Origin: Ciceribacter lividus
GTDB taxonomy: Bacteria > Pseudomonadota > Alphaproteobacteria > Rhizobiales > Rhizobiaceae
Direction: 5' to 3'
Assembly (NCBI RefSeq): GCF_003337715.1
Contig: NZ_QPIX01000001.1
Coordinates: 124,001-188,000 of the forward strand
DNA length: 64,000 nt
Under the pieces are notes generated by a model that worked only from the letters and a program-made list of their open reading frames with translations, was not told the origin of the DNA and searched no databases. Shown here one piece after another: positions 8,349 through 18,110 of this stretch; position 1 is the first letter of the stretch, and each line of letters starts with the position of its first letter. A program made the translations under genes and the position numbers.

Positions 8349-9815
8349 TCACGCCTCCTCCTCCGCAAAGCGCTTCAGCTCCTGCGGTGTTCCCGAGGCT
8401 TCAAGGAAGAAGCGCGTCAAAAGGTTCTTGGCGGCCAGCTGGCGGTATTCGGCGCTCGCCCGCCAGTCGGTGAGCGGCGTGTAGTCGTCGTCGAAAGCGG
8501 GCCGGGCGGCGGTAATCGTCGCCTCCGTCCACGGCTTGCCGCGAAGGGCGGCCTCCACGGCGGTCGCCCGCTTCGGGGTTGCCGCCATGCCGCCGAAGGC
8601 GATCCGGATATCGGACACCTTGTCTTCGTCGCGGGTGAGCAGGAAGGCACCGCAGAGCGCGGAAATATCCTCGTCGCGGCGCTTGCTGACCTTGTAGACG
8701 GCAAAATGCTGGTCATCCCGCGGCCGCGGCACGAAGATGCTCTCGACGAACTCGCCGGGGCGGCGGTCCTGCTTGCCGTAGGCGATAAAGTAGTCCTCGA
8801 GCGGCCGCACGCGCTTGCCCGAAGCCGAGCGCAGTGTGATCGTCGCGCCGAGCGCAATCAGCGCCGGCGGCATGTCGCCGATCGGCGAGCCGTTGGCGAT
8901 ATTGCCGCCGATGGTTCCGACATTGCGGACCTGCTGCCCGCCGATGCGGTCGATCAGCCGGCCGATCGCGGGAATTTCGGCGCGAAGCCTCGCGGAGGCG
9001 TGCTCGTAGGTGACGCCGGCACCGAGCGTGATGCCGTCGGGCCCGGTCTCGATCGCCTGCAGCTCGTCCAGGTGATTGATGAAGACGACCGGGTCGAGAT
9101 CGCGCATCTGCTTGGTCACCCAGAGGCCGACATCAGTCGCGCCGGCGACAACCGTCGCGGAAGGTTCTGCAGCAAGCACGTCCGCGAGTGCTGCGACCGT
9201 TCCCGGCACGATCAGCCGGCGTCCGGCCTTCTCGATGACGATGGTTTCCCCGGTCTTCAGTTCCCAGAGCTTGGCGCTGATTGCCGTCCGGTCCCGTTCG
9301 AGCGGATCGAAGAGAGCGCTCGGCCGTGTCCTGGAGACGAGCTCCGCCGCCTTGACGATCGGCTCATAGCCGGTGCAGCGACAGAGATTGCCCTGCAACG
9401 CCTTCTCGATCTCGGCGCGCGAGGGGTTTTCGTTGGAAAGCCAGAGGCCGTAGAGCGACATCACGAAACCCGGCGTGCAGAAGCCGCATTGCGAGCCGTG
9501 GCAGTCGACCATCGCCTGCTGGACCGGATGCAGCGTGCCGTCGTGCGCGGCGAGATGTTCGACCGTCACCACGTGGGTGGCATGCAGCGAGCCCATGAAG
9601 CGGATGCAGGCGTTCACCGTCTCGTAGCGAAGCCCGCCGTCCCGGAGGCGTCCGACGAGAACGGTGCAGGCGCCGCAGTCGCCTTCCGCGCAGCCTTCCT
9701 TGGTGCCGGTCAGGCGGCGGTCGAGGCGCAGGAAGTCGAGAAGCGTGGCCGTCGGATCGACGTCCCTCAGGGCGACGTCCTTCCCGTTCAGGATGAAGCG
9801 AATGCAGTCGGTCAT
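8349..9815 (-). CDS. xdhA: Xanthine dehydrogenase small (Fe-S/FAD) subunit XdhA
   Basis: 488 aa from the ATG at 9815 (GGAAAGG upstream). Domain order: plant-type 2Fe-2S (CAEGDCGACTVLVG), a second 2Fe-2S helical domain (CGFCTPGF and CRCTGYEPI), and a FAD-binding domain (VAGATDVGLW, GTIGGNIANGSPIGD). A CO dehydrogenase flavoprotein C-terminal part follows. It transfers electrons from the Mo site of XdhB to NAD+. It starts 32 bp after the bdhA stop and is probably co-transcribed with it. Confidence 0.95.
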   Translation of the reverse strand: MTDCIRFILNGKDVALRDVDPTATLLDFLRLDRRLTGTKEGCAEGDCGACTVLVGRLRDGGLRYETVNACIRFMGSLHATHVVTVEHLAAHDGTLHPVQQAMVDCHGSQCGFCTPGFVMSLYGLWLSNENPSRAEIEKALQGNLCRCTGYEPIVKAAELVSRTRPSALFDPLERDRTAISAKLWELKTGETIVIEKAGRRLIVPGTVAALADVLAAEPSATVVAGATDVGLWVTKQMRDLDPVVFINHLDELQAIETGPDGITLGAGVTYEHASARLRAEIPAIGRLIDRIGGQQVRNVGTIGGNIANGSPIGDMPPALIALGATITLRSASGKRVRPLEDYFIAYGKQDRRPGEFVESIFVPRPRDDQHFAVYKVSKRRDEDISALCGAFLLTRDEDKVSDIRIAFGGMAATPKRATAVEAALRGKPWTEATITAARPAFDDDYTPLTDWRASAEYRQLAAKNLLTRFFLEASGTPQELKRFAEEEA

Positions 9816-9847
9816 GCAGTGCCTTTCCGCTGTCTGAACCGTCAAGG

Positions 9848-10621
9848 TTACTGCGCCGTCCAGCCGCCATCAATGGAGATGTGCGTGCCGGTGATCTGGC
9901 GGGCGGCGTCGCTCGCCAGGAACAGCGCGACGGCGGCGACCTCTTCGACGGCGACGAAGTCCTTGGTCGGCTGGAATTTCAGCATGACATCGGACTTCAC
10001 CTGCGCCTCGCTGATCCCGCGGGCCTTGGCGGTGTCGGGGATCTGCTTTTCGACGAGGGGGGTCAGCACGTAGCCGGGGCAGATGGCGTTCACCGTCACG
10101 CCGAATTCCGCGAGTTCCAGCGCCGCCGTCTTGGTGAGCCCCATGATGCCGTGCTTGGCGGCGACATAGGCGGCCTTGAAGGGCGAGGCGATCAGCCCGT
10201 GGGCGGACGCGACGTTGATGATGCGGCCGTGGCGCTTCTCCTTCATCGCCGGGATCGCCGCGCGCATGGTGTGGAAGGCGCTCGACAGGTTGATCGCGAT
10301 GATCTGGTCCCACTTCTCGACCGGGAATTCCTCGATGGCTGCGACGTGCTGGATGCCGGCGTTGTTGACGAGCACGTCGACCATGCCGAACTCGGCGGCG
10401 GCGGTCGCCATGAGGTCGGCGATCTCTTCCGGCTTCGTCATGTCGGCACCGTGATAAATTGCGCGGCCGCCTTTGTCTTCCAGGCTCCTGCGGATCGCTT
10501 CGATCTCCGCCGCATCGCCGAACCCGTTGATGACGAGATTGTCGCCTTCGGCGGCGAAGCCGCGGGCGATCGCAAGCCCGATGCCGCTGGTGGAGCCGGT
10601 GACGACGACGGTTCTGGCCAT
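9848..10621 (-). CDS. bdhA: 3-hydroxybutyrate dehydrogenase
   Basis: 257 aa, NAD-dependent oxidation of D-3-hydroxybutyrate to acetoacetate, the first step in using poly-hydroxybutyrate breakdown product. A classical SDR: cofactor motif TGSTSGIG (residues 8-15), NNAG, and catalytic YVAAK with an upstream Ser. [11 protein letters not shown] is the usual C-terminus of this enzyme. The ATG at 10621 follows GGGAGAAA; the longer upstream frame is not supported by any homology. First gene of the bdhA-xdhA-xdhB run. The 242-bp gap to divergent glpK holds both promoters. Confidence 0.94.
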   Translation of the reverse strand: MARTVVVTGSTSGIGLAIARGFAAEGDNLVINGFGDAAEIEAIRRSLEDKGGRAIYHGADMTKPEEIADLMATAAAEFGMVDVLVNNAGIQHVAAIEEFPVEKWDQIIAINLSSAFHTMRAAIPAMKEKRHGRIINVASAHGLIASPFKAAYVAAKHGIMGLTKTAALELAEFGVTVNAICPGYVLTPLVEKQIPDTAKARGISEAQVKSDVMLKFQPTKDFVAVEEVAAVALFLASDAARQITGTHISIDGGWTAQ

Positions 10622-10863
10622 TTCAGTTTCTCCCGAGAACTTCTTTCTGGAACAGCGCGGCGTTCTGTTGCGCCGCAATAGTCGAACGAAGTTACGCGCA
10701 AACCGGCGACGGTGGCAATTGCGTTGTTGCGGGGCGCAGTCGTCTTTTCCCCATGCCCCGGAAGCGAGTGTCCGGATCGCCGCGCTTTCTTTTTGACAAG
10801 CATCCGGCAGTCGTATTGAACTCTCGCCCGGAGAAGAAACTGCGCATATCGGGGAGGAAGTGT

Positions 10864-12357
10864 ATGGGTGGATTTGTGCTTGCGATCGATCAGGGGACGA
10901 CGTCGAGCCGGGCGATCGTTTTCGACGGCGACATGCGGATCGTCGGCATCGGCCAGAAGGAATTCCCGCAGCACTTCCCGAAATCCGGCTGGGTGGAGCA
11001 TGATCCGGAAGACATCTGGCAGAGTGTCTTGGCCTCCATCCACGATGCCTTCGGCCGCGCACGTGTCGAGCCGCACCAGATTGCCGCAATCGGCATCACC
11101 AACCAGCGCGAGACGGTGGTCGTCTGGGACCGCGAAACCGGCCGTCCGCTGCAGAACGCGATCGTCTGGCAGGACCGCCGCACGGCGAGCTATTGCGACA
11201 AGCTCAAGCGCCAGGACCTCGAAAAGCTCTTCGTCAGGAAGACCGGGCTGCTGCTCGATCCCTATTTCTCCGGCACCAAGCTTTCCTGGCTGCTTTCCAA
11301 CGTCAAGGGGGCGCGGGCGAGGGCGGCGAAGGGCGAGCTCTGCTTCGGCACGATCGACACCTATCTCATCTGGCGGCTCACCGGCGGTCGTGCTCACGTG
11401 ACCGACGCCACGAATGCCTCGCGGACGCTGATGTTCAACATCGCGACGAACGAGTGGGATTCCGAACTGCTCGAAATCCTTCGCGTGCCGGCCGCGATGC
11501 TGCCGGAGGTGAAGGATTGCGCGGCCGATTTCGGCGTGACCGATCCCGCCGTGTTCGGCGCGGCCGTCCCGATCCTCGGTGTCGCCGGCGATCAGCAGGC
11601 GGCGACGATCGGCCAGGCCTGCTTTGCGCCGGGCATGATGAAGTCGACCTACGGCACCGGCTGCTTTGCGCTCCTTAACACCGGCAGCGACATGGTCCGC
11701 TCGAAGAGCCGGCTCTTGACCACGATCGCCTACCGGATCGACGGCAAGACCACCTATGCGCTCGAAGGCTCGATCTTCATCGCCGGTGCGGCGGTGCAGT
11801 GGCTCCGCGACGGACTGAAGGTCATCGGCGACGCCCGCGAGACGGGCACGCTCGCCGAACTCGCCGATCCCGGCCAGCAGGTCTACCTGGTGCCGGCCTT
11901 CACGGGCCTCGGCGCTCCGTGGTGGGACCCGGAAGCACGCGGCGCCGTCTTCGGCATGACGCGCAATACCGGGCCTGCCGAATTCGCCCGCGCGGCGCTC
12001 GAAGCTGTCTGCTACCAGACCCGCGATCTGCTGGACGCCATGCACAAGGACTGGCGCAATGGCGGCGATGAGACCGTGCTGCGCGTCGACGGCGGCATGG
12101 TCGCTTCCGACTGGACCATGCAGCGGCTCGCCGACCTCCTCGATTCCCCGGTCGACCGGCCGGCGATCACCGAGACCACTGCGCTCGGTGCCGCCTTCCT
12201 CGCCGGCAGCCGCGCCGGCATCTGGCCGGGCATGGAGGAGTTTTCCAGGGCCTGGGCGCGCGATCGCCGCTTCGAGCCGGCGATGGACGAGAAGACCCGC
12301 GCGATGAAGCTCAAGGGCTGGCGGAATGCGGTACGGCGCACACTGAGCGACTTCTGA
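10864..12357 (+). CDS. glpK: Glycerol kinase
   Basis: 497 aa, ATP-dependent phosphorylation of glycerol to glycerol 3-phosphate. A FGGY kinase: N-terminal [15 protein letters not shown], then [24 protein letters not shown], and the C-terminal nucleotide-binding region with [15 protein letters not shown]. The ATG at 10864 is preceded by GGGGAGGAAG and gives the standard length. Here glpK stands alone, with no glpD or glpF beside it. A perfect 8-bp stem hairpin follows at 12382. Confidence 0.96.
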   Translation: MGGFVLAIDQGTTSSRAIVFDGDMRIVGIGQKEFPQHFPKSGWVEHDPEDIWQSVLASIHDAFGRARVEPHQIAAIGITNQRETVVVWDRETGRPLQNAIVWQDRRTASYCDKLKRQDLEKLFVRKTGLLLDPYFSGTKLSWLLSNVKGARARAAKGELCFGTIDTYLIWRLTGGRAHVTDATNASRTLMFNIATNEWDSELLEILRVPAAMLPEVKDCAADFGVTDPAVFGAAVPILGVAGDQQAATIGQACFAPGMMKSTYGTGCFALLNTGSDMVRSKSRLLTTIAYRIDGKTTYALEGSIFIAGAAVQWLRDGLKVIGDARETGTLAELADPGQQVYLVPAFTGLGAPWWDPEARGAVFGMTRNTGPAEFARAALEAVCYQTRDLLDAMHKDWRNGGDETVLRVDGGMVASDWTMQRLADLLDSPVDRPAITETTALGAAFLAGSRAGIWPGMEEFSRAWARDRRFEPAMDEKTRAMKLKGWRNAVRRTLSDF

Positions 12358-12381
12358 CCGAGCACTCGAACATCAAAGCAG

Positions 12382-12405
12382 CCCGGCGAACACTGTGTCG
12401 CCGGG
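12382..12405 (+). terminator. Hairpin after glpK, possible terminator
   Basis: CCCGGCGA and TCGCCGGG form a perfect 8-bp stem with an 8-nt loop, 24 bp after the glpK stop. The following sequence (ACAGTCCCTTG) is not a clean T-run, so intrinsic termination is plausible but not certain. Confidence 0.5.
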
Positions 12406-12475
12406 ACAGTCCCTTGTTTCGGGTGAACCGGCTGCTATCTCTCATGCGGTTCACCAGTCACCAAGGGACAAAGCC

Positions 12476-13522
12476 ATGGAGCTCGGCCTCTACACCTTTG
12501 CCGACGTCGATCCGAATGCCATAAACAAGGGAGCCGAAGGCGCACGCCGGCTCGCGAACCTCATGGAGGAGGTTGCGCTTGCCGACGAGGTCGGGCTCGA
12601 CGTCTTCGGTATCGGCGAGCATCACCGGGCCGACTATGCCGTCTCCTCTCCCGCGACGATCCTCGCGGCCGCCGCCGTCAGGACGAAGCGAATCCGGCTC
12701 ACCAGCGCGGTTTCGGTTCTGAGTTCGGACGATCCGGTCCGGGTGTTCCAGCAATTTGCGACCGTCGATCTTCTGTCGAACGGCCGTGCCGAGATCATGG
12801 CGGGTCGCGGCTCCTTCATCGAATCCTTCCCGCTCTTCGGCTACGATCTCGACGATTACGACCGGCTCTTCGCCGAGAAGCTCGATCTTCTGCTGACGCT
12901 GCGCGAACAGGAAGTCGTCAGCTGGTCCGGCGAGACGCGCGCCGCGATCCCCGCCCGCGGCGTCTATCCGCGGCCGCTGCAAGAGCCGCTGCCGCTCTGG
13001 ATCGCCGTCGGCGGCACGCCGCAGTCGGTCGCCCGTGCCGGTGTGCTCGGCCTGCCGCTGGCGCTCGCGATCATCGGCGGCCAGCCGCGCCGCTTTGCGC
13101 CGCTCTTCGACCTCTACCGCGAGAGCGCGCGGCGCGCCAACCGCGATCCTGCGACGCTGAAGACCAGCATCAACGTCCACGGCTTCATCGCCGACACGAC
13201 CGAGAAGGCGGCGGACGTCTTCTACGAGCCGCAGGCGGCGGTGATGAACCGCATCGGCCGCGAACGCGGCTGGGGCCCGACCAACCGGCAGCATTTCGAC
13301 CAGTCGCGCGGGCCGGAGGGTGCGCTCTTCGTCGGCGATCCGGAGACAGTCGCGGAGAAGATCGTCGCCCACCACAAGATCTTCGGCAATGACCGTTTCC
13401 TGCTGCAGATGGCGATCGGCCTGATGCCGCACCGGGAGGTGATGCGCGGCATCGAGCTCTTCGGCACAAAAGTCGCCCCGCTGGTCAGAAATGCGTTGAC
13501 GCCCGCGGAAACGGGCGCGTAA
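12476..13522 (+). CDS. LLM-class flavin-dependent oxidoreductase (bacterial luciferase-like)
   Basis: 348 aa. A luciferase-like (beta/alpha)8 protein starting [13 protein letters not shown], with family motifs [18 protein letters not shown] and the C-terminal [14 protein letters not shown]. It probably uses FMNH2 from a separate reductase; the substrate is unknown. The ATG at 12476 is the start of homologous-looking sequence. The longer frame from 12395 would run through the glpK terminator region. It is followed by map after 60 bp; co-transcription is possible. Confidence 0.85.
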   Translation: MELGLYTFADVDPNAINKGAEGARRLANLMEEVALADEVGLDVFGIGEHHRADYAVSSPATILAAAAVRTKRIRLTSAVSVLSSDDPVRVFQQFATVDLLSNGRAEIMAGRGSFIESFPLFGYDLDDYDRLFAEKLDLLLTLREQEVVSWSGETRAAIPARGVYPRPLQEPLPLWIAVGGTPQSVARAGVLGLPLALAIIGGQPRRFAPLFDLYRESARRANRDPATLKTSINVHGFIADTTEKAADVFYEPQAAVMNRIGRERGWGPTNRQHFDQSRGPEGALFVGDPETVAEKIVAHHKIFGNDRFLLQMAIGLMPHREVMRGIELFGTKVAPLVRNALTPAETGA

Positions 13523-13582
13523 GCAGCCCGAAACAGCCGCGACCGGCCACTGCCCGGTCTGCCTGCGCGTGAAAGAGCACGA

Positions 13583-14332
13583 ATGATTGTTTCCAGTGAA
13601 GACGAACTCAACGGCCTGAGGGAGATCGGCCGCCTCTGCGCGGTCGCGCTGAAGACCATGGGCGCGGCGCTGGAGCCCGGGATCACCACTCGCGAACTCG
13701 ACATGATCGGCCGCAAGATCCTCGAGGATGCCGGTGCCCGCTCGGCACCCGAACTCTGCTATCAGTTCCCCGGCGCCACCTGCATCAGCGTCAACGAGGA
13801 AATCGCCCACGGCATCCCCGGCGACCGGATCGTCAAGGCGGGCGACCTCGTCAATATCGATGTTTCGGCGGAGAAGGGCGGTTTCTTCGGCGATACCGGT
13901 GCGTCTTTCGCCGTGCCTCCGGTCACGTCGAAGACCGAACGCCTCTGCCGCGACGGCAAACGGGCGCTCTGGGTCGGCCTCAACCAGGTTCGCACCGGCC
14001 AGCCGCTCGCCAACATCGGCAATGCGATCGGCACTTTCGCGAAGAAGAACCGCTACACGCTGATCACCAACCTCGCGAGCCACGGCGTCGGCCGGTCGCT
14101 GCACGAGGAGCCGACGGAGGTCGCGACCTGGCCCGATCCGGACGAAACACGGATCATGGAAGAGGGGCTGGTCTTCACCGTCGAACCCTTCCTGTCGCTC
14201 GGCGGGCACTGGGCGGAGGACGGCGACGACGCCTGGACGCTCTACAGCGAACCGAAGGCGCCCACCGTCCAGTTCGAGCACACGCTGGTCGTCACCCGCA
14301 ACGGGCCGCTGATCCTGACGCTCGCCGACTGA
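13583..14332 (+). CDS. map: Methionine aminopeptidase, type I
   Basis: 249 aa, removes the N-terminal Met from nascent proteins. All five metal ligands are recognisable: Asp in VNIDVSAEKGG, Asp in FFGDTGASF, His in SLHEEP, Glu in VFTVEPF and Glu in VQFEHTLVV. The substrate His is in EEIAHGIPG. There is no N-terminal zinc-finger extension. SHGVGRSLHEEP and the short size resemble the variant Map paralogues of rhizobia, so this may be a second Map; whether it is the essential copy cannot be told from the window. Confidence 0.92.
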   Translation: MIVSSEDELNGLREIGRLCAVALKTMGAALEPGITTRELDMIGRKILEDAGARSAPELCYQFPGATCISVNEEIAHGIPGDRIVKAGDLVNIDVSAEKGGFFGDTGASFAVPPVTSKTERLCRDGKRALWVGLNQVRTGQPLANIGNAIGTFAKKNRYTLITNLASHGVGRSLHEEPTEVATWPDPDETRIMEEGLVFTVEPFLSLGGHWAEDGDDAWTLYSEPKAPTVQFEHTLVVTRNGPLILTLAD

Positions 14333-14412
14333 GAGCGGGCGGCAAGGCGCCTCCGGTTTGACCGCGACCCTGTTCGGGACTATCTTCGTATTACAAACGG
14401 AGGTGAAAAACG

Positions 14413-14676
14413 ATGTCCGTCAAGCGTGAGCTATCCGATCCGATCACCCTTCGCCTGCCGGTGGACGTTCTGTCGGAGATCGAGGACGTGGCCCGGACAT
14501 GCGAGCGAAGCCGCAGTTGGGTCATCGTCCGGGCGCTGAAATCCTATCTGGCAAACGAAGGACGAGAAGTTCTCGAACTCGCAAGAGCGCGTCGGGCGGT
14601 CGATGCTGGCGATGTCCACGATCTCGACGACGTGCTCAAGGAGGTCGAGGCAATCGTTAAGGGAGCCGCCGCTTGA
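14413..14676 (+). CDS. Ribbon-helix-helix antitoxin (ParD/CopG-like)
   Basis: 87 aa. The N-terminal ribbon-helix-helix fold is visible as DPITLRLPVDVLSEIEDVA with helix ERSRSWVIVRALKSYLA, as in CopG/ParD antitoxins. The acidic C-terminus would bind a ParE-type toxin. GGAGGTG lies upstream of the ATG. It overlaps the start of the toxin gene by 4 bp (ATGA type), the usual layout of a type II TA operon. As read, the toxin is frameshifted, so this may be an orphan antitoxin. Confidence 0.8.
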   Translation: MSVKRELSDPITLRLPVDVLSEIEDVARTCERSRSWVIVRALKSYLANEGREVLELARARRAVDAGDVHDLDDVLKEVEAIVKGAAA

Positions 14677-14989
14677 AGGTGCTGCTCGCCCCGGAGGCCA
14701 GGAACTACGTTTCGTCCGAGGCGCGATATCTCAAGGCTCGCAGTCCGCAGGCTGCGCGGCATTTTGCCGACAGCCTGAAGCAGCTCAAGGAGCATCTGTC
14801 ACAGTTTCCGCATTGGGAAAAGTATCGGACGAGACCCCGGTGCCAGGAGTCCTCCGTTTCGTCATGGGAGCCTATCTGGTCGATTACGAAATCCGCCCAG
14901 GCGTTATCGTCATCCTCGGCATTCGCCACGGGCAGCAACGCCCGCCAGGGATGCCCCTCGATGACGATTTTGATTTCGAGGCGCCATGA
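14673..14989 (+). pseudogene. ParE/RelE-type toxin, frameshifted
   Basis: The first 48 codons read MKVLLAPEARNYVSSEARYL onward to FPHW, a ParE-like N-terminal half. The second half appears one frame over as GKVSDETPVPGVLRFVMGAY then LVDYEIRPGVIVILGIRHG, the typical ParE beta-sheet and C-terminus, ending at 14989. The join is at 14815-14817 in CATTGGGAAAAG; one extra G would restore a continuous ~105-aa toxin. As read, translation runs into an unrelated frame to 15059. Either a real inactivating deletion in a G-run or a sequencing indel. Confidence 0.78.
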
Positions 14990-15016
14990 CGGCGAGTCGC
15001 CGGTGGCCGCCCGATC

Positions 15017-15247
15017 TCAGGCGGAGAACGCGACGGCGACGCCCCGTTTCTTGAAGTAAGACTGCATGATCTTGCGGCCCTGGCGATTGGACTGGGCGAG
15101 CTTCGCCGTCTCGAACACCGCTTCCTTGACGCCCTCGCGGGCCATGGCCCCCTTCAGCGCCGCGATGTGGAGATCGATCTCCTCGTTGTTGTTGTTGAGC
15201 GAGGCGTAGATGTTGTCGATGGCCTGGCTCAGTGTGAGGTCGTTCAT
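15017..15247 (-). CDS. Small conserved-looking hypothetical protein
   Basis: 76 aa, predicted mostly helical and soluble: MNDLTLSQAIDNIYASLNNN, then a charged helix and the end YFKKRGVAVAFSA. A GGAGCA site precedes the ATG. No family is recognised. Codon use resembles the chromosome, and proteins of this size and style recur in Rhizobiaceae, but that statement is from memory and not a search. Convergent with the toxin remnant. Confidence 0.65.
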   Translation of the reverse strand: MNDLTLSQAIDNIYASLNNNNEEIDLHIAALKGAMAREGVKEAVFETAKLAQSNRQGRKIMQSYFKKRGVAVAFSA

Positions 15248-15608
15248 GGGATGCTCCTTCGGATTGTCGCTTCTCCACTAGCGATTTTTGCCGTGGGAGC
15301 AAGCCGGGCTTTGAAACGGTGGTTCAGGCTGGTCGCAGCTGAAGGGTGGTCCATCTCGGTAGACAATTTCACGGGATACCCTGCGGTCGCGATCCTGGCA
15401 CTTGTTCTCGCTGCGGTTCTGGCGGTTCCGGTGTAGAAACGCGTCGGTTGAGGCTGCGTTAGTGCGGGCTTCCGCGGGGTGGTGAACAGCAGGTTACAAT
15501 GTCGTAACAAACCCCTGAGAGCATTGCTGGCAACATCGTTCTGCCCTAGTTTCGCGACAATCGAAATGTCCGACGCGCCGACAGCACCTGCCAGGAAAGT
15601 ATCCGCCC
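15248..15608. other. Intergenic region upstream of bacA
   Basis: 361 bp with no gene I can support; a reverse-strand frame at 15244-15510 has unlikely composition and no ribosome site. It should hold the bacA promoter. An inverted GTTAC-N6-GTAAC lies at 15493-15508, about 100 bp before the start codon; its role is unknown. Confidence 0.5.
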
Positions 15609-16874
15609 GTGTTCAAATCATTCTTCCCACAACCAAAACTATTCTTCTCTTCTTTTGCAATCTGGACCCTCCTGTCGATCCTCGTGTGGTACTTTTTCGG
15701 CGCGCAGATGGGAACGGCCATCGGACTGCCGCCGTTGCCGGAGGACGCCGAGCCGATCATCAACTTAAGCTTCTTCGTTACACGCGACTACGTGTGGTTC
15801 TATCTCTATGTCAGCGTGTGGGCGCTGGCCTTTGCGCTATTCTGGGAGATTTATGCCAAGGATCATCCGTGGCGCCATTGGTCCATATGGGGCTCATATT
15901 TCATCATCTTCACCACCTATTTCGACGTTCAGGTCTCGGTGCTCCTCAACAACTGGCGCCGCCCCTTCGGGGACTTGCTGCAGAATGCCCTGACAGGAAA
16001 GCCGGGAATTACGGAGTGGGACTTTTACAGCTTGATGATCACGTTCTGGAGCATTGCGTTCCTGAACGTCGGCGTGTTCGTCGTGGTTCGTTTCTTCGTC
16101 AGCCACTATGTGTTCCGTTGGCGCACGGCAATGAACGAGTACTACATGTCGGTATGGCAGAAGGTGCGTCATATTGAGGGAGCTTCGCAGCGCGTGCAGG
16201 AAGACACCATGCGATTTGCTACCACTTTTGAGGGCCTCAGCGTCAGCCTGATCGGCGCGGTGATGAACCTCATCGCCTTTCTCCCGATTCTGTTCGCGCT
16301 GTCGAAATACGTCACGGACCTGCCGATCATCGGCGCCGTCCCGCACAGCCTGTTCTGGCTGGCGCTGGTCTGGTCGGTGTTCGGTACCGCGCTGCTGGCG
16401 CTGGTCGGCATCAAGCTGCCGGGCCTGGAATTCAGGAACCAGCGTGTCGAGGCCGCTTACCGCAAGGAGCTGGTTTATGGCGAAGACCAAGCCGATCGCG
16501 CGCAGCCGCTAACCGTGGCGGAACTCTACCGCAATGTTCGCCGCAACTATTTTCGCCTCTACTTCCACTACACCTATTTCAACCTGGCTCGGTCGTTCTA
16601 CGGTCAGGCGGACGCTCTCTTCCTGCTCTTCATGCTGGTGCCGACGATCGTTGCTGTGAAGATCACTTACGGTATCTATCAGCAGATCGCGACCGCCTTC
16701 GGTCAGGTGAGCAATTCGTTCCAGTACCTGGTGAATGTCTGGCCGACGATCGTCGAACTGCTGTCCATCTACAAGCGCCTGCGCGCCTTCGAGGCGACGA
16801 TCGACAACGAGCCGCTGCCGGAGATCGACCAGGATTACCTGCGGGACGCCAACGAACTGCCTGCTTCGCAGTAA
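15609..16874 (+). CDS. bacA: Peptide antibiotic transporter SbmA/BacA
   Basis: 421 aa, GTG start with AGGAAAG about 10 bases upstream. An inner-membrane protein with about seven or eight hydrophobic segments, of the SbmA/BacA peptide-uptake family. It has the family sequence [20 protein letters not shown] and a long conserved C-terminal region ([20 protein letters not shown]). BacA proteins import proline-rich and NCR-type peptides by proton motive force and have no ATPase domain, as here. In S. meliloti BacA is needed for bacteroid survival and affects very-long-chain fatty acid modification of lipid A. Those roles are known for the family and inferred for this gene. Confidence 0.93.
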   Translation: MFKSFFPQPKLFFSSFAIWTLLSILVWYFFGAQMGTAIGLPPLPEDAEPIINLSFFVTRDYVWFYLYVSVWALAFALFWEIYAKDHPWRHWSIWGSYFIIFTTYFDVQVSVLLNNWRRPFGDLLQNALTGKPGITEWDFYSLMITFWSIAFLNVGVFVVVRFFVSHYVFRWRTAMNEYYMSVWQKVRHIEGASQRVQEDTMRFATTFEGLSVSLIGAVMNLIAFLPILFALSKYVTDLPIIGAVPHSLFWLALVWSVFGTALLALVGIKLPGLEFRNQRVEAAYRKELVYGEDQADRAQPLTVAELYRNVRRNYFRLYFHYTYFNLARSFYGQADALFLLFMLVPTIVAVKITYGIYQQIATAFGQVSNSFQYLVNVWPTIVELLSIYKRLRAFEATIDNEPLPEIDQDYLRDANELPASQ

Positions 16875-16884
16875 GCCGACATTC

Positions 16885-16906
16885 GCCCGGCGGGTTGCCG
16901 CCGGGC
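16885..16906 (+). terminator. Hairpin between bacA and convergent deacetylase gene
   Basis: GCCCGGCGG and CCGCCGGGC form a perfect 9-bp stem with a 4-nt GTTG loop, 10 bp after the bacA stop and 8 bp before the stop of the convergent gene. There is no clear T-run on either side. Likely a shared bidirectional transcription barrier. Confidence 0.5.
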
Positions 16907-16913
16907 AACCGTC

Positions 16914-17915
16914 CTAGTTGGAGGCCGGCGCCGCGCGGCGCTGACCGGTTTTGATGACGTGCATGGCCTCTGTGTAGCTCACGCAGGCGACGTCGGCGCG
17001 ACCGCAGACGTCGCCCACCAGCCGCTCGAGCGCCCGCCAGTAGGCGCCGCCGTTCATCTCGACGAAGTGGAAGCCGAACTGCAGGGGAATGCGCTCGCCG
17101 TCATATTGTGCGTCGAAGGCGCTCTTGAAGGCGGCGTAGGCGCGTTCCTCGTATTCGATCGATTTCGACGGATTGTCGAGGCCGGCCGAATGGCGGATGA
17201 AGAGATTGTAGTCCATGCCGAGGATTTGCCGGTCCCGCGGCCCCTCGGGGATCAGCGGCAGGGCGAAACGGACGAGCCCGCCGTCGCTTTCCGGCCATTG
17301 CGGCCCCTTGGCCACGCCGCTCGCGTCGTAGACGAAGCCGGCAGCCCGCTCGGCCTCGGTGAGTGCCTTGGTCGCGGAAAGATAGGGTGCACGGAAGCCG
17401 GTGATGCCGTTCTCGACGAAATCCTGCCATTCCTTCGGTTCCCGCTCGCCGACGCCGTTCGCCTGCCATGCGCCCTTCAGCACGGTGTCGAAGGTCGAGA
17501 ATTCTTTCAGCCAGTCGTCGCGCGTCCAGTCCTTGCCGTCGAAGTGGCCGCAGGCGTGGCTTGCGATCTCATGGCCTTCGAGATGGGCCTGCCAGATGTG
17601 ATCGAGGCGGGCGGCCGCATCCTCCTTGCTCGGCGCGAAACCGACATTCGAGCGGCCCGGCTTCTGACCGGGTGCCGCATAACCCTTCTTCGCCTCGCGC
17701 GGGATCAGGTTGGTGCAGGAGAGGAAATAGGTGAAGCGGGCGTCGACCTTCTTCGCCATCGCCCGGCTCCTCGCCCAGAGCTCGTTGCTGCCCGCGCCAT
17801 CGAACGAGATCACCAGGATCTGCGGACGCCTGATGAGGACCGGCTGCTCCGCGGCTGCGGCCTCGGTCACGGGCAGGAGGAGGGCGGTGGAGAGGAGAAG
17901 AAGCGAACGGTACAT
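16914..17915 (-). CDS. Secreted polysaccharide-deacetylase-family protein
   Basis: 333 aa. A signal peptide, MYRSLLLLSTALLLPVTEAA, is followed by a NodB-homology-type fold: VISFDGAGSNELW (first Asp motif), HEIASHACGHFDG (His motif) and GFRAPYLSA. The first motif is DGAG rather than the usual DDG, as in the rhizobial subgroup with unknown substrate. The mature protein is expected in the periplasm. Substrate (cell-wall or capsule glycan) is not predictable from the sequence alone. Confidence 0.8.
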   Translation of the reverse strand: MYRSLLLLSTALLLPVTEAAAAEQPVLIRRPQILVISFDGAGSNELWARSRAMAKKVDARFTYFLSCTNLIPREAKKGYAAPGQKPGRSNVGFAPSKEDAAARLDHIWQAHLEGHEIASHACGHFDGKDWTRDDWLKEFSTFDTVLKGAWQANGVGEREPKEWQDFVENGITGFRAPYLSATKALTEAERAAGFVYDASGVAKGPQWPESDGGLVRFALPLIPEGPRDRQILGMDYNLFIRHSAGLDNPSKSIEYEERAYAAFKSAFDAQYDGERIPLQFGFHFVEMNGGAYWRALERLVGDVCGRADVACVSYTEAMHVIKTGQRRAAPASN

Positions 17916-18110
17916 GGCAATCCTGACGGTGGGGCGGCTTGCGGCGTTCGAGCCGCCGGACGCCTTGTCTCATTTTCGGGCGATGCCGCACGAAAGACGC
18001 CTCGCGCCTTTCACGGAGCCCTCGCGGGAGAGGGGATTTCCTGTCATCAAAATGGGGCGAAGCTTTGAACGCGCTGGCAATTTCGCCCCACGCACTCTAT
18101 TCCATTGGGA

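Noticed and set aside
15244-15510. 88-codon reverse frame upstream of bacA
   Set aside because: Thr/Ala/Arg-rich, no ribosome site, no hydrophobic or family pattern; treated as non-coding.
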